Shown here: one piece after another, positions 44,693 through 52,862 of the stretch
Layout of the letters: the number at the start of each line of letters is the position of its first letter
How positions within the stretch are numbered: the stretch's first letter is position 1
Assembly: GCA_025210965.1 (NCBI GenBank)
Contig: JAOAQY010000086.1
Coordinates: forward strand, 1-52,862
Source of the DNA: Tissierellales bacterium
GTDB taxonomy: Bacteria; Bacillota; Clostridia; Tissierellales; JAOAQY01
Length of the DNA stretch: 52,862 nucleotides
Direction of reading: 5' to 3'
Position numbers and translations under genes: made by a program
The notes under the pieces: model-generated
Database searches by the model: none
The model's input: the letters and a program-made list of their open reading frames with translations, nothing else
What the model was told of the DNA's origin: nothing

Positions 44693-45868
44693 TTAAAACG
44701 CACGATCTATTGTTATGATTTCCATTTTATCTATAGCATCTTTAACCAATCCATCAAAATCAAGCTCTTCCTCTTCCTTTATAAGTGCTTTCAAGCTTGG
44801 TTTTGTAGCAGGATGTTTTGGTAAAAATACAGTACAGCAATCTTCAAATGGCAATATTGATGTCTCATATGTGCCTATTCTATGAGCTATATCCATTATT
44901 TCTGTCTTGTCCATTCCTATAAGTGGTCTAAATACTGGAAGTGTTGTAATAGAGTTTGTTGCCATTATTCCTTCCATAGTCTGACTAGCCACCTGACCTA
45001 AACTTTCTCCAGTAATTAAGCATTTCATATCATGATTCATAGCTATCGTCTCCGCTATTTTCATCATAAATCTTCTTGAATGGTTAACCATATGCTTCTC
45101 TGGACAATTTTCGTGAATTGCTTTTTGTATCTCCAAAAGGTTTATATTGTATATTCTAAACTCACCTGTATATTGTGATATTATTTTTGCCAAATCCAAT
45201 ACTTTTTCTTTAGCTCTTTCACTTGTAAATGGATAACTATGGAAGTGTATAGCATTTATCTCAACTCCTCTTTTAGCCATCATATAAGCAGCTACAGGAC
45301 TATCTATTCCTCCCGATAGAAGTAATAATCCTCTACCAGTACAACCTACTGGCAAACCACCACCGCCAGGTATTTTTTCTGTAAATACATATGCATGCTG
45401 TCTGATATCTACAAAAACTTTAAAATCTGGTTTGTGAACATCTACTTTTAATCCGTCTATGTTTTTTAATATTACTCCACCTTCATGTCTAGCGATTTCC
45501 ATAGAGTTCATAGGAAATTTTTTATCGGCTCTAATTCCTTCAGCTTTAAATGTCTTATAGTCATTTTTAGCTAATGTCTCTTTAGTAGCAACAAGAACTG
45601 CCTCGTCAATTTGATCTAAATCAACATCTACTCTGATACATGGTGTCAAAAGTACTATACCAAATACTTTTTTCAATTGTTCCATTATAGCATCTAAGTC
45701 CTCATCTCTTCCCTCAACATAAAATTTGCTGTGGTCATTATAAACTTTTATATCTTCAAATCTTTCCAAGTTCATAATTATTTGTTTCTTCAATTTATTT
45801 GTAAAATATGGTCTATTTTTTCCCTTTAATGCTATCTCTCCAAAACTAACTCCAATTACTTTTTTCAA
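44693..45868 (-). CDS. thiI: tRNA 4-thiouridine synthase ThiI
   Basis: This makes 4-thiouridine at position 8 of tRNA, and contributes sulfur to thiamine thiazole in some species (about 391 residues). The N-terminal ferredoxin-like and THUMP domains come first (SFGEIALKGKNRPYF near the start). The ATP pyrophosphatase P-loop follows, LLLLSGGIDSPVAAYMM, and the catalytic Cys pair in FEDCCTVFLPKHPATK. There is no rhodanese domain, the Firmicute form that takes sulfur from a dedicated desulfurase. A GTG start overlaps the nifS stop, but the TTG at 45868 has AGAGGTG at good spacing and matches the usual N-terminus. It lies right after nifS. Confidence 0.93.
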   Translation of the reverse strand: MKKVIGVSFGEIALKGKNRPYFTNKLKKQIIMNLERFEDIKVYNDHSKFYVEGRDEDLDAIMEQLKKVFGIVLLTPCIRVDVDLDQIDEAVLVATKETLAKNDYKTFKAEGIRADKKFPMNSMEIARHEGGVILKNIDGLKVDVHKPDFKVFVDIRQHAYVFTEKIPGGGGLPVGCTGRGLLLLSGGIDSPVAAYMMAKRGVEINAIHFHSYPFTSERAKEKVLDLAKIISQYTGEFRIYNINLLEIQKAIHENCPEKHMVNHSRRFMMKIAETIAMNHDMKCLITGESLGQVASQTMEGIMATNSITTLPVFRPLIGMDKTEIMDIAHRIGTYETSILPFEDCCTVFLPKHPATKPSLKALIKEEEELDFDGLVKDAIDKMEIITIDRAF

Positions 45869-45873
45869 TTGCT

Positions 45874-47037
45874 TCACCTCTTCATTATTTTTCTTATTTC
45901 TTTAACCACTTTGCTCATTTCTACAACTGCATAATCAATTTCTTCTATAGTATTGTATTTTGAAAAACTCATTCTAATAGATGAATCAATTTCTTCCAAA
46001 TTTAATTTCATCGCTTTCAAAACATGACTTCCGCCCTTATTCTTAGAAGAACAAGCCGCTCCTGTAGATACATATATATTAGCATTTTCTAAATAATGCA
46101 AAAAAACCTCACCTTTTATGCCCTTAAACGTTATATTTATAATATGTGGAGCACCACTTTCATCTAATGAACTATTCACTACAAAATCATCAAGGTTTTC
46201 TTTGAACTTTTCAACCAATCTAATTTTTAAATTTTGAAGATGGTCTCTATAATTTTTTTCATCTTGCTTTATACAATTTAGAGCGGTCGCCAATCCTACT
46301 ATTCCAGGAACATTTTCTGTTCCCGGTCTCATGCCATGTTCTTGACCTGACCCTTTATATGGTGCATTTATATTGAGTCCTTTTTTCAAATACATTCCAC
46401 CAATTCCTTTTGGCCCGTGGAATTTATGACCGCTAAATGTAAATGCATCTACATCTAAGTTAGATAAATCTACTGGTATTTTGCCAATAGCTTGTATTCC
46501 ATCAATATGGATTTTGGCTTTAGAATTTGCTCTCAACCATTTAGCAATCTCTTTAACTGGCTGAATTGCTCCGGTCTCATTGTTCACCATCATAATAGAT
46601 ACAACAGCTGTATCTTCCCTAATTATTTCTTTTAATTGCTCAATGTCAACATAACCATTTCTATCTACCTTCAAATAACTTACTTCATATCCTTGAGTTT
46701 CATAATATTTAAATATATTTTTAACCGATGCATGTTCTATCTCTGTTGTTATTAGATGTTTCTTATTTTTACCAAATTTATTTATAATTCCCTGTAATGC
46801 TATATTATTTCCTTCGGTTCCTCCAGAAGTAAAATATATTTCATCTGGCATAACTTTTAAATAATCTGCAATATCTTTTCTTGCCTTTTTTATCTTTTTT
46901 TCTACAATTAGTCCCATTCTATGTAGTGAAGATGGATTCCCATAATCTTGTTCGAACATCTCAACCATTGCTTGCACTACTTCTTCCCTTACTTTCGTAG
47001 TCGCTGCGTTGTCTAGATAAGCTTCCATTGTATTCAC
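45874..47037 (-). CDS. nifS: Cysteine desulfurase (NifS/IscS-type) for ThiI
   Basis: This PLP enzyme takes sulfur from cysteine and passes it on as persulfide (387 residues). The cofactor lysine is K205 in FSGHKFHGPKGIGGMYL. H103 (EIEHASVKN) stacks on the cofactor, D179 and Q182 sit in HIDGIQAIGK, and the catalytic Cys is in STGAACSSKNKGGSHVL. The gene is immediately before thiI. Firmicutes pair a desulfurase of this kind (NifZ in Bacillus subtilis) with a ThiI that lacks rhodanese. The ribosome site is AAAGGGTG. It has a very good promoter upstream. Confidence 0.94.
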   Translation of the reverse strand: MNTMEAYLDNAATTKVREEVVQAMVEMFEQDYGNPSSLHRMGLIVEKKIKKARKDIADYLKVMPDEIYFTSGGTEGNNIALQGIINKFGKNKKHLITTEIEHASVKNIFKYYETQGYEVSYLKVDRNGYVDIEQLKEIIREDTAVVSIMMVNNETGAIQPVKEIAKWLRANSKAKIHIDGIQAIGKIPVDLSNLDVDAFTFSGHKFHGPKGIGGMYLKKGLNINAPYKGSGQEHGMRPGTENVPGIVGLATALNCIKQDEKNYRDHLQNLKIRLVEKFKENLDDFVVNSSLDESGAPHIINITFKGIKGEVFLHYLENANIYVSTGAACSSKNKGGSHVLKAMKLNLEEIDSSIRMSFSKYNTIEEIDYAVVEMSKVVKEIRKIMKR

Positions 47038-47094
47038 CCTTTCTCACTGTATTTATATATCCATGCACGTTCAAAATCTATCACTCGACTTTTT

Positions 47095-47123
47095 ATTATA
47101 TCAGATTGAAGCCTTCTTGTGAA
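47095..47123 (-). promoter_or_regulatory. Promoter of nifS-thiI
   Basis: TTCACA, 17 bases, TATAAT on the minus strand, with TGA before the -10 making it extended as well. It gives a leader of about 50 bases. The divergent side toward the asparaginase gene has no clear promoter pair that I would call. Confidence 0.7.
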
Positions 47124-47248
47124 CTCTATAACTTACATATCGATAGTCTAATATTTTGACTTATTAAATATTTTTTACATTAGATATATACTATGATAAT
47201 TGTGATAAAATAAGTTTGTTGTGAATACTATAGTATGGAGGGATTTAA

Positions 47249-48235
47249 ATGAAGAAAAAAATTGCAATAGTCTTTACTGGAGGTACTATTTCAATGAAAG
47301 TCGATCCTAGTTTGAACGCTGCAATCCCAGGAATGACTAGTGAAGAAATAATGAGTAAAGTTACAAATATTGAAAAATTTGCTGATTTTGAAATTATAAA
47401 GTTTTCTAATATGCCAGGTCCACATATGACTCTTGATAGTATGTTCGAACTTTCTCAAAAGGTAAAGGAATTAACATCGAGAAAGGATATAAGTGGCGTT
47501 ATAGTAACGCACGGTACTGATACTTTAGAAGAAACCGCTTACTTTTTGGATTTAACCCTATCAACTGAAAAGCCTATAGTTGTTGTAGGTGCTATGAGAA
47601 ATGGATCAGAACTCGGCTATGATGGTCCTAGTAATATTGCTGCAGCTATCTGTACAGCTATCTCAGATGACTCTTCTAATAGAGGGGTTTTAGTTGTACT
47701 AAATAATGAGGTAAATGCTGCGCGAGAAGTAACAAAAACTAATACCTTGGCACTAAACACCTTCAAATCACCAGAATTTGGACCGCTAGGTATAGTTGAC
47801 AATGATGAAGTAATCTATTATAGATCGCTCCAAGAACATAAAGTAATAGATATAGACAATGTTGATACAAAGGTTGGTCTTGTAAAAGCATGTGTAGGCA
47901 TGGATTCTGACCTCATAAATTACATGATAGACACAGGTTATAATGGTATAGTAATCGAAGGTATGGGACGAGGTAATCTACCTCCAAATATGATATCTGG
48001 CATAAAAAAAGCTTTATCTAAAGATATTCCTGTAGTTTTAGTTTCTAGATGCCACACTGGAAGGGTGCTAGATACTTACGGCTATGAGGGTGCTGGTAGA
48101 ACGCTGACAGATGCTGGAGTAATTTTAGGTTTTAATCTACCTGGTCAAAAAGCCAGAATAAAGCTTATAGTAGCTTTATGTCATACAAAAAATATGAAAG
48201 AAATAAAATCTATTTTCGAAAAGGGTCTATATTAA
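47249..48235 (+). CDS. ansA: Type I L-asparaginase
   Basis: This cytoplasmic enzyme hydrolyses L-asparagine to aspartate and ammonia (328 residues). The first catalytic Thr is T13 in FTGGTISMKVD, and the second motif is THGTDTLEETAYFLD (HGTDT 88-92), with the second Thr and Asp. AMRNGSELGYDGPSNIAAA is also typical. No signal peptide is present, so it is of the cytoplasmic type. ATGGAGGG precedes the ATG. It converges with glutamine synthetase on a shared terminator. The pair both handle amide nitrogen, but joint control is not shown. Confidence 0.94.
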   Translation: MKKKIAIVFTGGTISMKVDPSLNAAIPGMTSEEIMSKVTNIEKFADFEIIKFSNMPGPHMTLDSMFELSQKVKELTSRKDISGVIVTHGTDTLEETAYFLDLTLSTEKPIVVVGAMRNGSELGYDGPSNIAAAICTAISDDSSNRGVLVVLNNEVNAAREVTKTNTLALNTFKSPEFGPLGIVDNDEVIYYRSLQEHKVIDIDNVDTKVGLVKACVGMDSDLINYMIDTGYNGIVIEGMGRGNLPPNMISGIKKALSKDIPVVLVSRCHTGRVLDTYGYEGAGRTLTDAGVILGFNLPGQKARIKLIVALCHTKNMKEIKSIFEKGLY

Positions 48236-48246
48236 TCTAGATAGTA

Positions 48247-48278
48247 AACTTCTCACCACCTAAGGTGTGTGAGAAGTT
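48247..48278 (+). other. Extra hairpin between ansA and its terminator
   Basis: AACTTCTCAC...GTGAGAAGTT plus an inner CACC/GGTG stem form a strong hairpin 11 bases past the ansA stop, with one bulged base. No T-run follows, so it is not itself a terminator. It may protect the mRNA end or form part of a small RNA. Confidence 0.5.
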
Positions 48279-48300
48279 CGGACAAATCATAAACTTAAAA

Positions 48301-48353
48301 GAGTGCTAAACCAAGATAAATTAATCTATCTTGATTTAGCACCTTTTTATTTA
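48301..48353. terminator. Bidirectional terminator between ansA and glnA
   Basis: GTGCTAAACCAAGATA pairs with TATCTTGATTTAGCAC (48303-48318, 48327-48342), with T-runs on both sides. It serves the convergent asparaginase and glutamine synthetase genes. Confidence 0.88.
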
Positions 48354-48378
48354 AATTTTTTTCAATTGTTTTGTATCA

Positions 48379-49809
48379 CTATAAATCGTAATACAATTCA
48401 AATTCTTTTGGATTTGGAATAGTATTTATCATTTTTGATTCTCTTCTCAATCTTACTATTTGATCTTTAATTAATCCTTCAGTAAATACATTTCCTTCCA
48501 ATAAAAATTTGTTGTCAATTTCTAACGCATCTGCTGCTTCATCTAAGTTTCTTGGCAAACATTTGATTTTATTTCGCTCTTCTTCTGGTAAATTGAATAC
48601 GTTCACATCATATGGTCCAAAACCTTCGTCTGTTGGATCTATTTTGTTTTTTATACCATCTAAACCTGCCATCAATAATGCAGAGAATGACAAGTATGGA
48701 TTACATGTAGCATCCTGAGATCTAAATTCAAATCTTTTCTTATCTGGTTTTTTTGCATAAGCTGGTATTCTAATTACTGCACTTCTATTTGCCATACCAA
48801 AACACAAATTAACTGGAGCTTCATATCCTGGTACTAATCTCTTATATGAATTCGTGCTTGGATTTGTAAATGCCAATAATGCTGGTGAATGTTTTAAAAC
48901 TCCACCTATAAAATAAAGTGCTTCTTGGCTAAGTGATGCATAGCCTTCTGAATCATAAAATACAGGTTTTCCATCTTTTTTTAGTATCATGTGTACGTGG
49001 AATCCATTTCCAGCTTCTCCATACAATGGTTTTGGCATAAATGTAACTGTTTGTCCTCTTTCAATAGCTAAATTTTTGAGTATATATTTTATCAAAAGTG
49101 TGTTATCAGCCATCTTATGCATTGTTCCAAAATCAGTTTCTATCTCAACTTGACCAGATGCTCCTACTTCGTGGTGATGATATTTTACATCTACACCTAA
49201 ACCTTCTAATAACGTTGTAGCTGCTGATCTAAAATCATTAGTCTCATCGTATGGTAAATCTGAATGATACCCTTTTTGGAATTTTTGCTTGTATCCAAGG
49301 TTTTGGTGACTTGTCATTTCAGAATTCCAGAATGATTCATGGCAGTCAATCATAACTTCTTGATGTTCTGGTCTCGTATTAAATGATACGTGATCAAATA
49401 CGTTAAACTCAAACTCTGGTCCGAATAATATTTCATCTCCAATGCCTGTAGTTTTTAGATAAGATTCTGCTTTTTCGGATATATATCTTGGATCACCTTC
49501 AAATCTTTCAAATGTCTCACCAATATAGTAAATATCAGCTATCATTGTCAATGTCTTTTGCTCTGTAAATGGATCTAAAAATGCTGTTGTAACATCTGGT
49601 TTAAATACCATATCCGACCTCTCTACACTCAAAAATCCGTAGCTAGAACCATCGAATCCTATTCCATTTTCCATTATGCTCTCATCAAATCGTTTGGCAG
49701 GAATAGCCAAATGTCTCCATCGTCCAATCATGTCAACTACTTTGAAATCTACAATTTTGATATCGTTTTCCTGAATATAATGCATTGCTTCTTTTATAGT
49801 TTGAAACAT
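48379..49809 (-). CDS. glnA: Glutamine synthetase, GSI-beta-like with no adenylylation Tyr
   Basis: This makes glutamine from glutamate, ammonia and ATP (476 residues). Family motifs: GIGFDGSSYGF, GPEFEFNVFD, HHHEVGASGQVEIE, GEAGNGFHVHM, NPSTNSYKRLVPGYEAPVN and RFEFRSQDATCNPYLSFSALL. Both the length and the long middle insertion (FDHVSFNTRPEHQEVM... to KGYHSDLP) match the GSI-beta form (E. coli type), not the shorter GSI-alpha usual in Firmicutes. In E. coli the C-terminal Tyr of NLYDLPPEE is adenylylated; here the stretch reads NVFNLPEEE with Phe 405, so this control is not possible. The promoter is good (TTGACA-TATCAT). AGAGGTGATG precedes the ATG. Confidence 0.94.
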   Translation of the reverse strand: MFQTIKEAMHYIQENDIKIVDFKVVDMIGRWRHLAIPAKRFDESIMENGIGFDGSSYGFLSVERSDMVFKPDVTTAFLDPFTEQKTLTMIADIYYIGETFERFEGDPRYISEKAESYLKTTGIGDEILFGPEFEFNVFDHVSFNTRPEHQEVMIDCHESFWNSEMTSHQNLGYKQKFQKGYHSDLPYDETNDFRSAATTLLEGLGVDVKYHHHEVGASGQVEIETDFGTMHKMADNTLLIKYILKNLAIERGQTVTFMPKPLYGEAGNGFHVHMILKKDGKPVFYDSEGYASLSQEALYFIGGVLKHSPALLAFTNPSTNSYKRLVPGYEAPVNLCFGMANRSAVIRIPAYAKKPDKKRFEFRSQDATCNPYLSFSALLMAGLDGIKNKIDPTDEGFGPYDVNVFNLPEEERNKIKCLPRNLDEAADALEIDNKFLLEGNVFTEGLIKDQIVRLRRESKMINTIPNPKEFELYYDL

Positions 49810-49845
49810 GTCATCACCTCTTCATAAAATATCCCCTGCTACTTA

Positions 49846-49875
49846 ATGATAGGCTATTCAACTCTCAATTGTCAA
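49846..49875 (-). promoter_or_regulatory. Promoter of glnA
   Basis: TTGACA, 18 bases, TATCAT on the minus strand, with a leader of about 30 bases. The -35 is perfect. Confidence 0.6.
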
Positions 49876-49937
49876 ATTATTTAAATTATTGTAAGAATTC
49901 CAAATTTTTATTCGTTTTTTTACTTATAATTCATGCT

Positions 49938-49975
49938 AAAAAAAAGAACTACTTAGTTTTCACTATTGTAGTTCT
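49938..49975 (-). terminator. Terminator after the SLH gene
   Basis: On the minus strand AGAACTAC pairs with GTAGTTCT (49945-49952 and 49968-49975), followed by eight Ts. It lies 13 bases past the stop of the SLH protein. Confidence 0.82.
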
Positions 49976-49987
49976 CTATAATTCATT

Positions 49988-51487
49988 CTATGGCAGCCTT
50001 ATTTCTTGTACTTCATTGGCTTCTGATATCAATATATTTTGCTCTAGTAGCAATTGTTTCAATCCAGAATCAAAATAGACTTCAAGTTCTTCTTTCTTCG
50101 ATAGATACTCTGTATAATTTTTTACATTAGACTGACCATTTTTAAAATACTCTATTGCTTCATCATATTTTTCCTGTAATTTAAGCAAATAAACTTTATT
50201 GTTTACAAAGTACTTGTACGACTCTAATGATTTGAACTGAACAGACTGCTCTAGCACATTATAATAGCTTAATATCTTTTCATAGTCTATTTTATCTTCT
50301 AGCAAAAATTTAGTCTTGTAAAATAATATATTTAGTTGCTCTTCTTCGCTTTGTGCTGATTCTCCCCATTTGTTTATAAATCCTAAAATTTCATTATTCG
50401 TAAGTTTAGGCTCTTTAAGTATACCTTCTGCAAGTATTTTCCCCTGCTGATAATCTAGTATGTCTTGATTCAAATACGATGTCAAAAGTTCTTCCATCAA
50501 TTTGGTTTTCTCTTTTTCATCTTCATATAGTTCATACCGAATAAGATAATAATTTAATCCAACAACATTCCAATACTGTTCAGTCCTCAAATTTCTAAGT
50601 GTCTGAAGTGGATCTGCATCATATAATTCTCTTTCACTATATGGTATGTTTTTTATTATAGCAAGATACTCAAGTGTGTTGATTGCTTTACTGTATCTTT
50701 CATCCATTTCTGTTTTTAATGTACTTTCACTACTCAGATAATCCCCAAAATAATCGTATTTTTTATCATATATATTTGCGATAACTTCTATCCCATTTAA
50801 TGGCTTTATTGATATCAAATTCATTTCTTTATACAATCTCTGTATCAAAGCCGCTGATTCTGCCCTTGTAATGTTTCTATCTAGCTCTATCCTATTTGTA
50901 TCGCCTTGTACAATCTTGTTATTGACTACAGTTCTTATTGCCTCTGAATACTTATAGTTTACATCTAAATCTGTAAATGTAAGTATTTTGTTTTCTATGC
51001 TTGGTCCTACAAAATAGCTAGAAAGCAATATCGCTTCTTCTCGTGTTATAGGCTTATTAGGATTTAATAAGTTGCCTTCAAAAATATCATATACACTTGG
51101 CTCTGTATCTTGTTTTTGTATATAGTCAAATACAGTTTTGATTTCATTATATGCCCAAAAGTTTTGACTCACATCCTCATACCCATATGCATAAACAATT
51201 TTACTTTCATCAATTATTTCTATGGTATCATCTCTTTTTATAAGTCCAGTTTCACTCGCAGCTCTTTGCAGTATAGATATATACTCAGCTCTTGTTATTG
51301 GATCATCTGGTTTAAACGTACCATCTTCATATCCACTAAACAAAGGCACATCATTAGTTGCCCACATTATAATTTCTTCTGCCCAATGCTGCCATATGTC
51401 TATAAAAAATGTTGTAGCAAAAACTTGCGATTGACTGACTAAGATATAAAAGCAAAAAATCATAAATATTCGCTTTAAATTTTTCAT
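49988..51487 (-). CDS. Exported SLH-domain protein with helical C-terminus
   Basis: This is a cell-surface protein of about 499 residues. The signal peptide starts MKNLKRIFMIFCFYILVSQS and probably ends after VFA. Three SLH modules follow (about 28-215), each with the strand-turn pattern. They contain FSGYEDGTFKPDDPITRAEY, the second NPNKPITREEAILL, and the third IELDRNITRAESAALIQRL. SLH modules bind pyruvylated wall polymer. The remaining ~280 residues are helical and repetitive in hydrophobic spacing, like TPR or alpha-solenoid, with no enzyme motif. The long frame reaches 51634, but the ATG at 51487 has a full AGGAGGGGG and starts the signal peptide. CsaB in this window would supply the anchor. 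Confidence 0.88.
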   Translation of the reverse strand: MKNLKRIFMIFCFYILVSQSQVFATTFFIDIWQHWAEEIIMWATNDVPLFSGYEDGTFKPDDPITRAEYISILQRAASETGLIKRDDTIEIIDESKIVYAYGYEDVSQNFWAYNEIKTVFDYIQKQDTEPSVYDIFEGNLLNPNKPITREEAILLSSYFVGPSIENKILTFTDLDVNYKYSEAIRTVVNNKIVQGDTNRIELDRNITRAESAALIQRLYKEMNLISIKPLNGIEVIANIYDKKYDYFGDYLSSESTLKTEMDERYSKAINTLEYLAIIKNIPYSERELYDADPLQTLRNLRTEQYWNVVGLNYYLIRYELYEDEKEKTKLMEELLTSYLNQDILDYQQGKILAEGILKEPKLTNNEILGFINKWGESAQSEEEQLNILFYKTKFLLEDKIDYEKILSYYNVLEQSVQFKSLESYKYFVNNKVYLLKLQEKYDEAIEYFKNGQSNVKNYTEYLSKKEELEVYFDSGLKQLLLEQNILISEANEVQEIRLP

Positions 51488-51581
51488 GGTCCCCCTCCTA
51501 AATAGTTGACATATCAAAATTTTCATTGTATATCTTATATATGCTATTATATATATTGATAAACTTAGAAAGGATTTTAAT
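51488..51581. promoter_or_regulatory. Divergent promoter region between SLH and exonuclease genes
   Basis: Within 94 bases between the two starts, an AT-rich core at about 51527-51560 holds TATA-type -10 candidates on both strands that overlap. I could not assign the boxes exactly. Confidence 0.35.
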
Positions 51582-52553
51582 ATGATAACTTCAGATAATG
51601 TTATTTCAGATACTATTGTTGTCGAGTACTTCAATAGTCATCCCAATGATTGTTTACTCGACATAGAAACAACAGGTTTTAATAAAATAACCGATACAAT
51701 TATTATATTAGGTTTACTCTATAAAAACAACAACGAGATTCATCTTTTGCAATGGGCTTGTGAATCTCTTTCTGACGAAAAGCTTGTAATAACTTCTTTT
51801 TTAGAATTTTTGAAAGAAAAAAAACATTTTATAACATATAATGGAGAACAATTTGATTGGAAATTCATTGAAAAGAAATGTGAACTCTATAATTTAATCA
51901 TGGACTCATTTACTCATTTTGATCTATATATTAGATTAAAACCTCATTTTTCAATTTTACCATTTGATGATTTAAAGTTAAATACATTGATAACATACTT
52001 TGACTCTGAGGCGATTATAAAAGGTTCTGGTGCAGATTGTGTACATTGGTATCATATGTATTTAAAGAAAAATGATATTTCTTTCTTAGATAGTATAATG
52101 GAACATAATTACTCTGATTTAATCGGCCTTTGCATCGCACAAAAAGCTCTTTCTCTTCTCGATAGTCTCTTAACAATTGAAATTCGAGATTCTATTATCA
52201 GATTAGTTAACTATCAAATTGATAAAAATATGATTCGTCTCTCTGGACAAATTGAATCTATTGGCCCTAATTTACATTCTGCTGAAATATATCTGCCATA
52301 CTCTAGTTTGATATTGAATTTAAAAAATAGCCTCTTATCTGTTGATTTAGAATTTAGAATTCTAAAATTAGATGATTCAACTAAGCTTTTAATAAGCGAT
52401 ACAAATGCTCTTAAAATAGCACCACTAAAATCCAGTGTATTTGGACTTCCACCAAATGTAATTCCATTGGCGATACAAGTTGATAAAAAGTCAAAACTAT
52501 TGATAGATTCCATAAAATGGGTTATAAAAGCGTTATACGAACAGGCTTTCTAA
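51582..52553 (+). CDS. DEDD-type exonuclease (YprB-like, RNase H fold)
   Basis: This is a putative 3'-5' exonuclease of 323 residues with an RNase H-like DEDD fold. The first acidic pair is D27 and E29 in CLLDIETTGFN; the second Asp is D92 in TYNGEQFDWKFI; the last is in HNYSDLIGLCIAQKAL. This layout resembles the YprB-like ribonuclease H-like proteins of Firmicutes. After about residue 200 comes a domain without a motif I recognise (IEIRDSIIRLVNYQIDKN..., ending in WVIKALYEQAF). The ATG has GAAAGG before it. It is divergent from the SLH gene. Substrate (RNA or DNA) is not shown. Confidence 0.85.
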   Translation: MITSDNVISDTIVVEYFNSHPNDCLLDIETTGFNKITDTIIILGLLYKNNNEIHLLQWACESLSDEKLVITSFLEFLKEKKHFITYNGEQFDWKFIEKKCELYNLIMDSFTHFDLYIRLKPHFSILPFDDLKLNTLITYFDSEAIIKGSGADCVHWYHMYLKKNDISFLDSIMEHNYSDLIGLCIAQKALSLLDSLLTIEIRDSIIRLVNYQIDKNMIRLSGQIESIGPNLHSAEIYLPYSSLILNLKNSLLSVDLEFRILKLDDSTKLLISDTNALKIAPLKSSVFGLPPNVIPLAIQVDKKSKLLIDSIKWVIKALYEQAF

Positions 52554-52591
52554 TTTCTAAAGAAATATTCTGTTTCTAAAGAAATATCCTG
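52554..52591. repeat. 19-base direct repeat just after the exonuclease stop
   Basis: TTTCTAAAGAAATATTCTG and TTTCTAAAGAAATATCCTG stand head to tail with one mismatch. It looks like a recent small duplication. The second copy donates its end to the terminator stem. Confidence 0.75.
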
Positions 52592-52623
52592 CCAACAAAT
52601 TTTGTTGTCGGGATATTTTTTTA
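52583..52623 (+). terminator. Terminator after the exonuclease gene
   Basis: AAATATCC..GCCAACAAA pairs with TTTGTTG..GGGATATTT with two imperfect positions, followed by a run of Ts. It separates the gene from the oppositely oriented tRNA cluster. Confidence 0.75.
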
Positions 52624-52663
52624 TACAATAAAAAAGAGTTTGATATAGAATCAAACTCCAATT

Positions 52664-52739
52664 TGGTGCCCAGAGGCGGAATCGAACCACCGACACGGGG
52701 ATTTTCAGTCCCCTGCTCTACCGACTGAGCTATCTGGGC
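52664..52739 (-). tRNA. tRNA-Phe (GAA)
   Basis: A 76-base cloverleaf on the minus strand with acceptor GCCCAGA/TCTGGGC, anticodon loop CTGAAAA (anticodon GAA), T-loop TTCGATT and encoded CCA. Confidence 0.97.
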
Positions 52740-52744
52740 GAATA

Positions 52745-52821
<77 letters not shown>

Positions 52822-52824
52822 ATA

Positions 52825-52862
52825 TGGTCGGGGTAGCAGGATTTGAACCCGCGACCCTCTGG
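52825..52862 (-). tRNA. tRNA 3' half, probably tRNA-Pro (cut by window edge)
   Basis: The 3' half of a tRNA on the minus strand: anticodon-stem end CCAGA, variable loop, T-stem with TTCAAAT, acceptor TACCCCG, A and CCA. The G before the discriminator base implies a C1-G72 pair, which in bacteria points to proline. The anticodon is outside the window. Confidence 0.7.

Noticed and set aside
47161-47240. Promoter of the asparaginase gene
   Set aside because: Several TATA-like boxes exist, but none pairs with a -35 box at 16-18 bases; I would not choose one.

Overview
The window looks like a stretch of chromosome from a low-GC, Gram-positive bacterium, most likely an anaerobic member of the Clostridia. 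The evidence is the AT-rich DNA with strong AGGAGG-type ribosome binding sites, split transketolase, AddAB, YhaM, a ThiI without a rhodanese domain beside a cysteine desulfurase, a MazF/EndoA toxin behind alanine racemase, and CsaB together with an SLH protein. No genus can be named from sequence reading alone. Genes are dense (no gene-free gap above 300 bases), mostly on the minus strand, and I see no insertion sequence, prophage or CRISPR array.

Layout, left to right. 1-2.2 kb: ftsX (cut by the window edge), ftsE and a PucR/CdaR-type regulator. 2.2-4.1 kb: a two-subunit transketolase ending in a strong terminator. 4.2-11.8 kb: one long minus-strand run for surface polysaccharide (TagA-type glycosyltransferase, CsaB pyruvyl transferase, O-antigen-ligase-like membrane protein, DUF4330 protein, GT4 glycosyltransferase, small exported protein), led by a YgiQ-type radical SAM gene. 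12.0-15.0 kb: an AcpS-NnrD fusion, alr, a 47-codon antitoxin gene and the MazF/EndoA toxin. 15.1-19.4 kb: a plus-strand run of an MFS transporter, an RsmF-like rRNA methyltransferase and a beta-CASP ribonuclease-like protein. 19.5-25.6 kb: a GAF-like protein, a FapA/DUF342 protein, a cyclophilin, a zinc-finger/coiled-coil protein with seven repeats, and an HD-GYP protein. 25.7-30.3 kb: a small membrane protein, YhaM, a membrane-anchored transglycosylase-like protein and a cytosolic hybrid histidine kinase. 30.4-37.2 kb: addB-addA. 37.3-39.5 kb: a small membrane protein, a 2-hydroxyacid dehydrogenase and beta-phosphoglucomutase. 39.5-43.5 kb: two flavoproteins and a TraB-family protein. 43.6-48.2 kb: a second transglycosylase, thiI, nifS and L-asparaginase. 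48.4-52.6 kb: glutamine synthetase, an SLH protein and a DEDD exonuclease. The window closes in a tRNA cluster (Phe, Ile and probably Pro).

How the genes connect. CsaB-made pyruvylated wall polymer is the known ligand of SLH domains, so the 4-10 kb polysaccharide run and the SLH protein at 50-51.5 kb probably serve the same cell envelope. NifS should supply sulfur to ThiI. The antitoxin and toxin follow alr as one unit.

The least ordinary features are these: an EndoA antitoxin reduced to its toxin-binding tail; a holo-ACP synthase fused to NAD(P)HX dehydratase without the epimerase; a zinc-finger protein whose seven repeats resemble the CheY-binding peptide of FliM/FliY, beside an HD-GYP protein whose HD motif reads FD; an AddB whose Walker A motif is gone; and a GSI-beta-like glutamine synthetase with Phe where the adenylylated Tyr should be.
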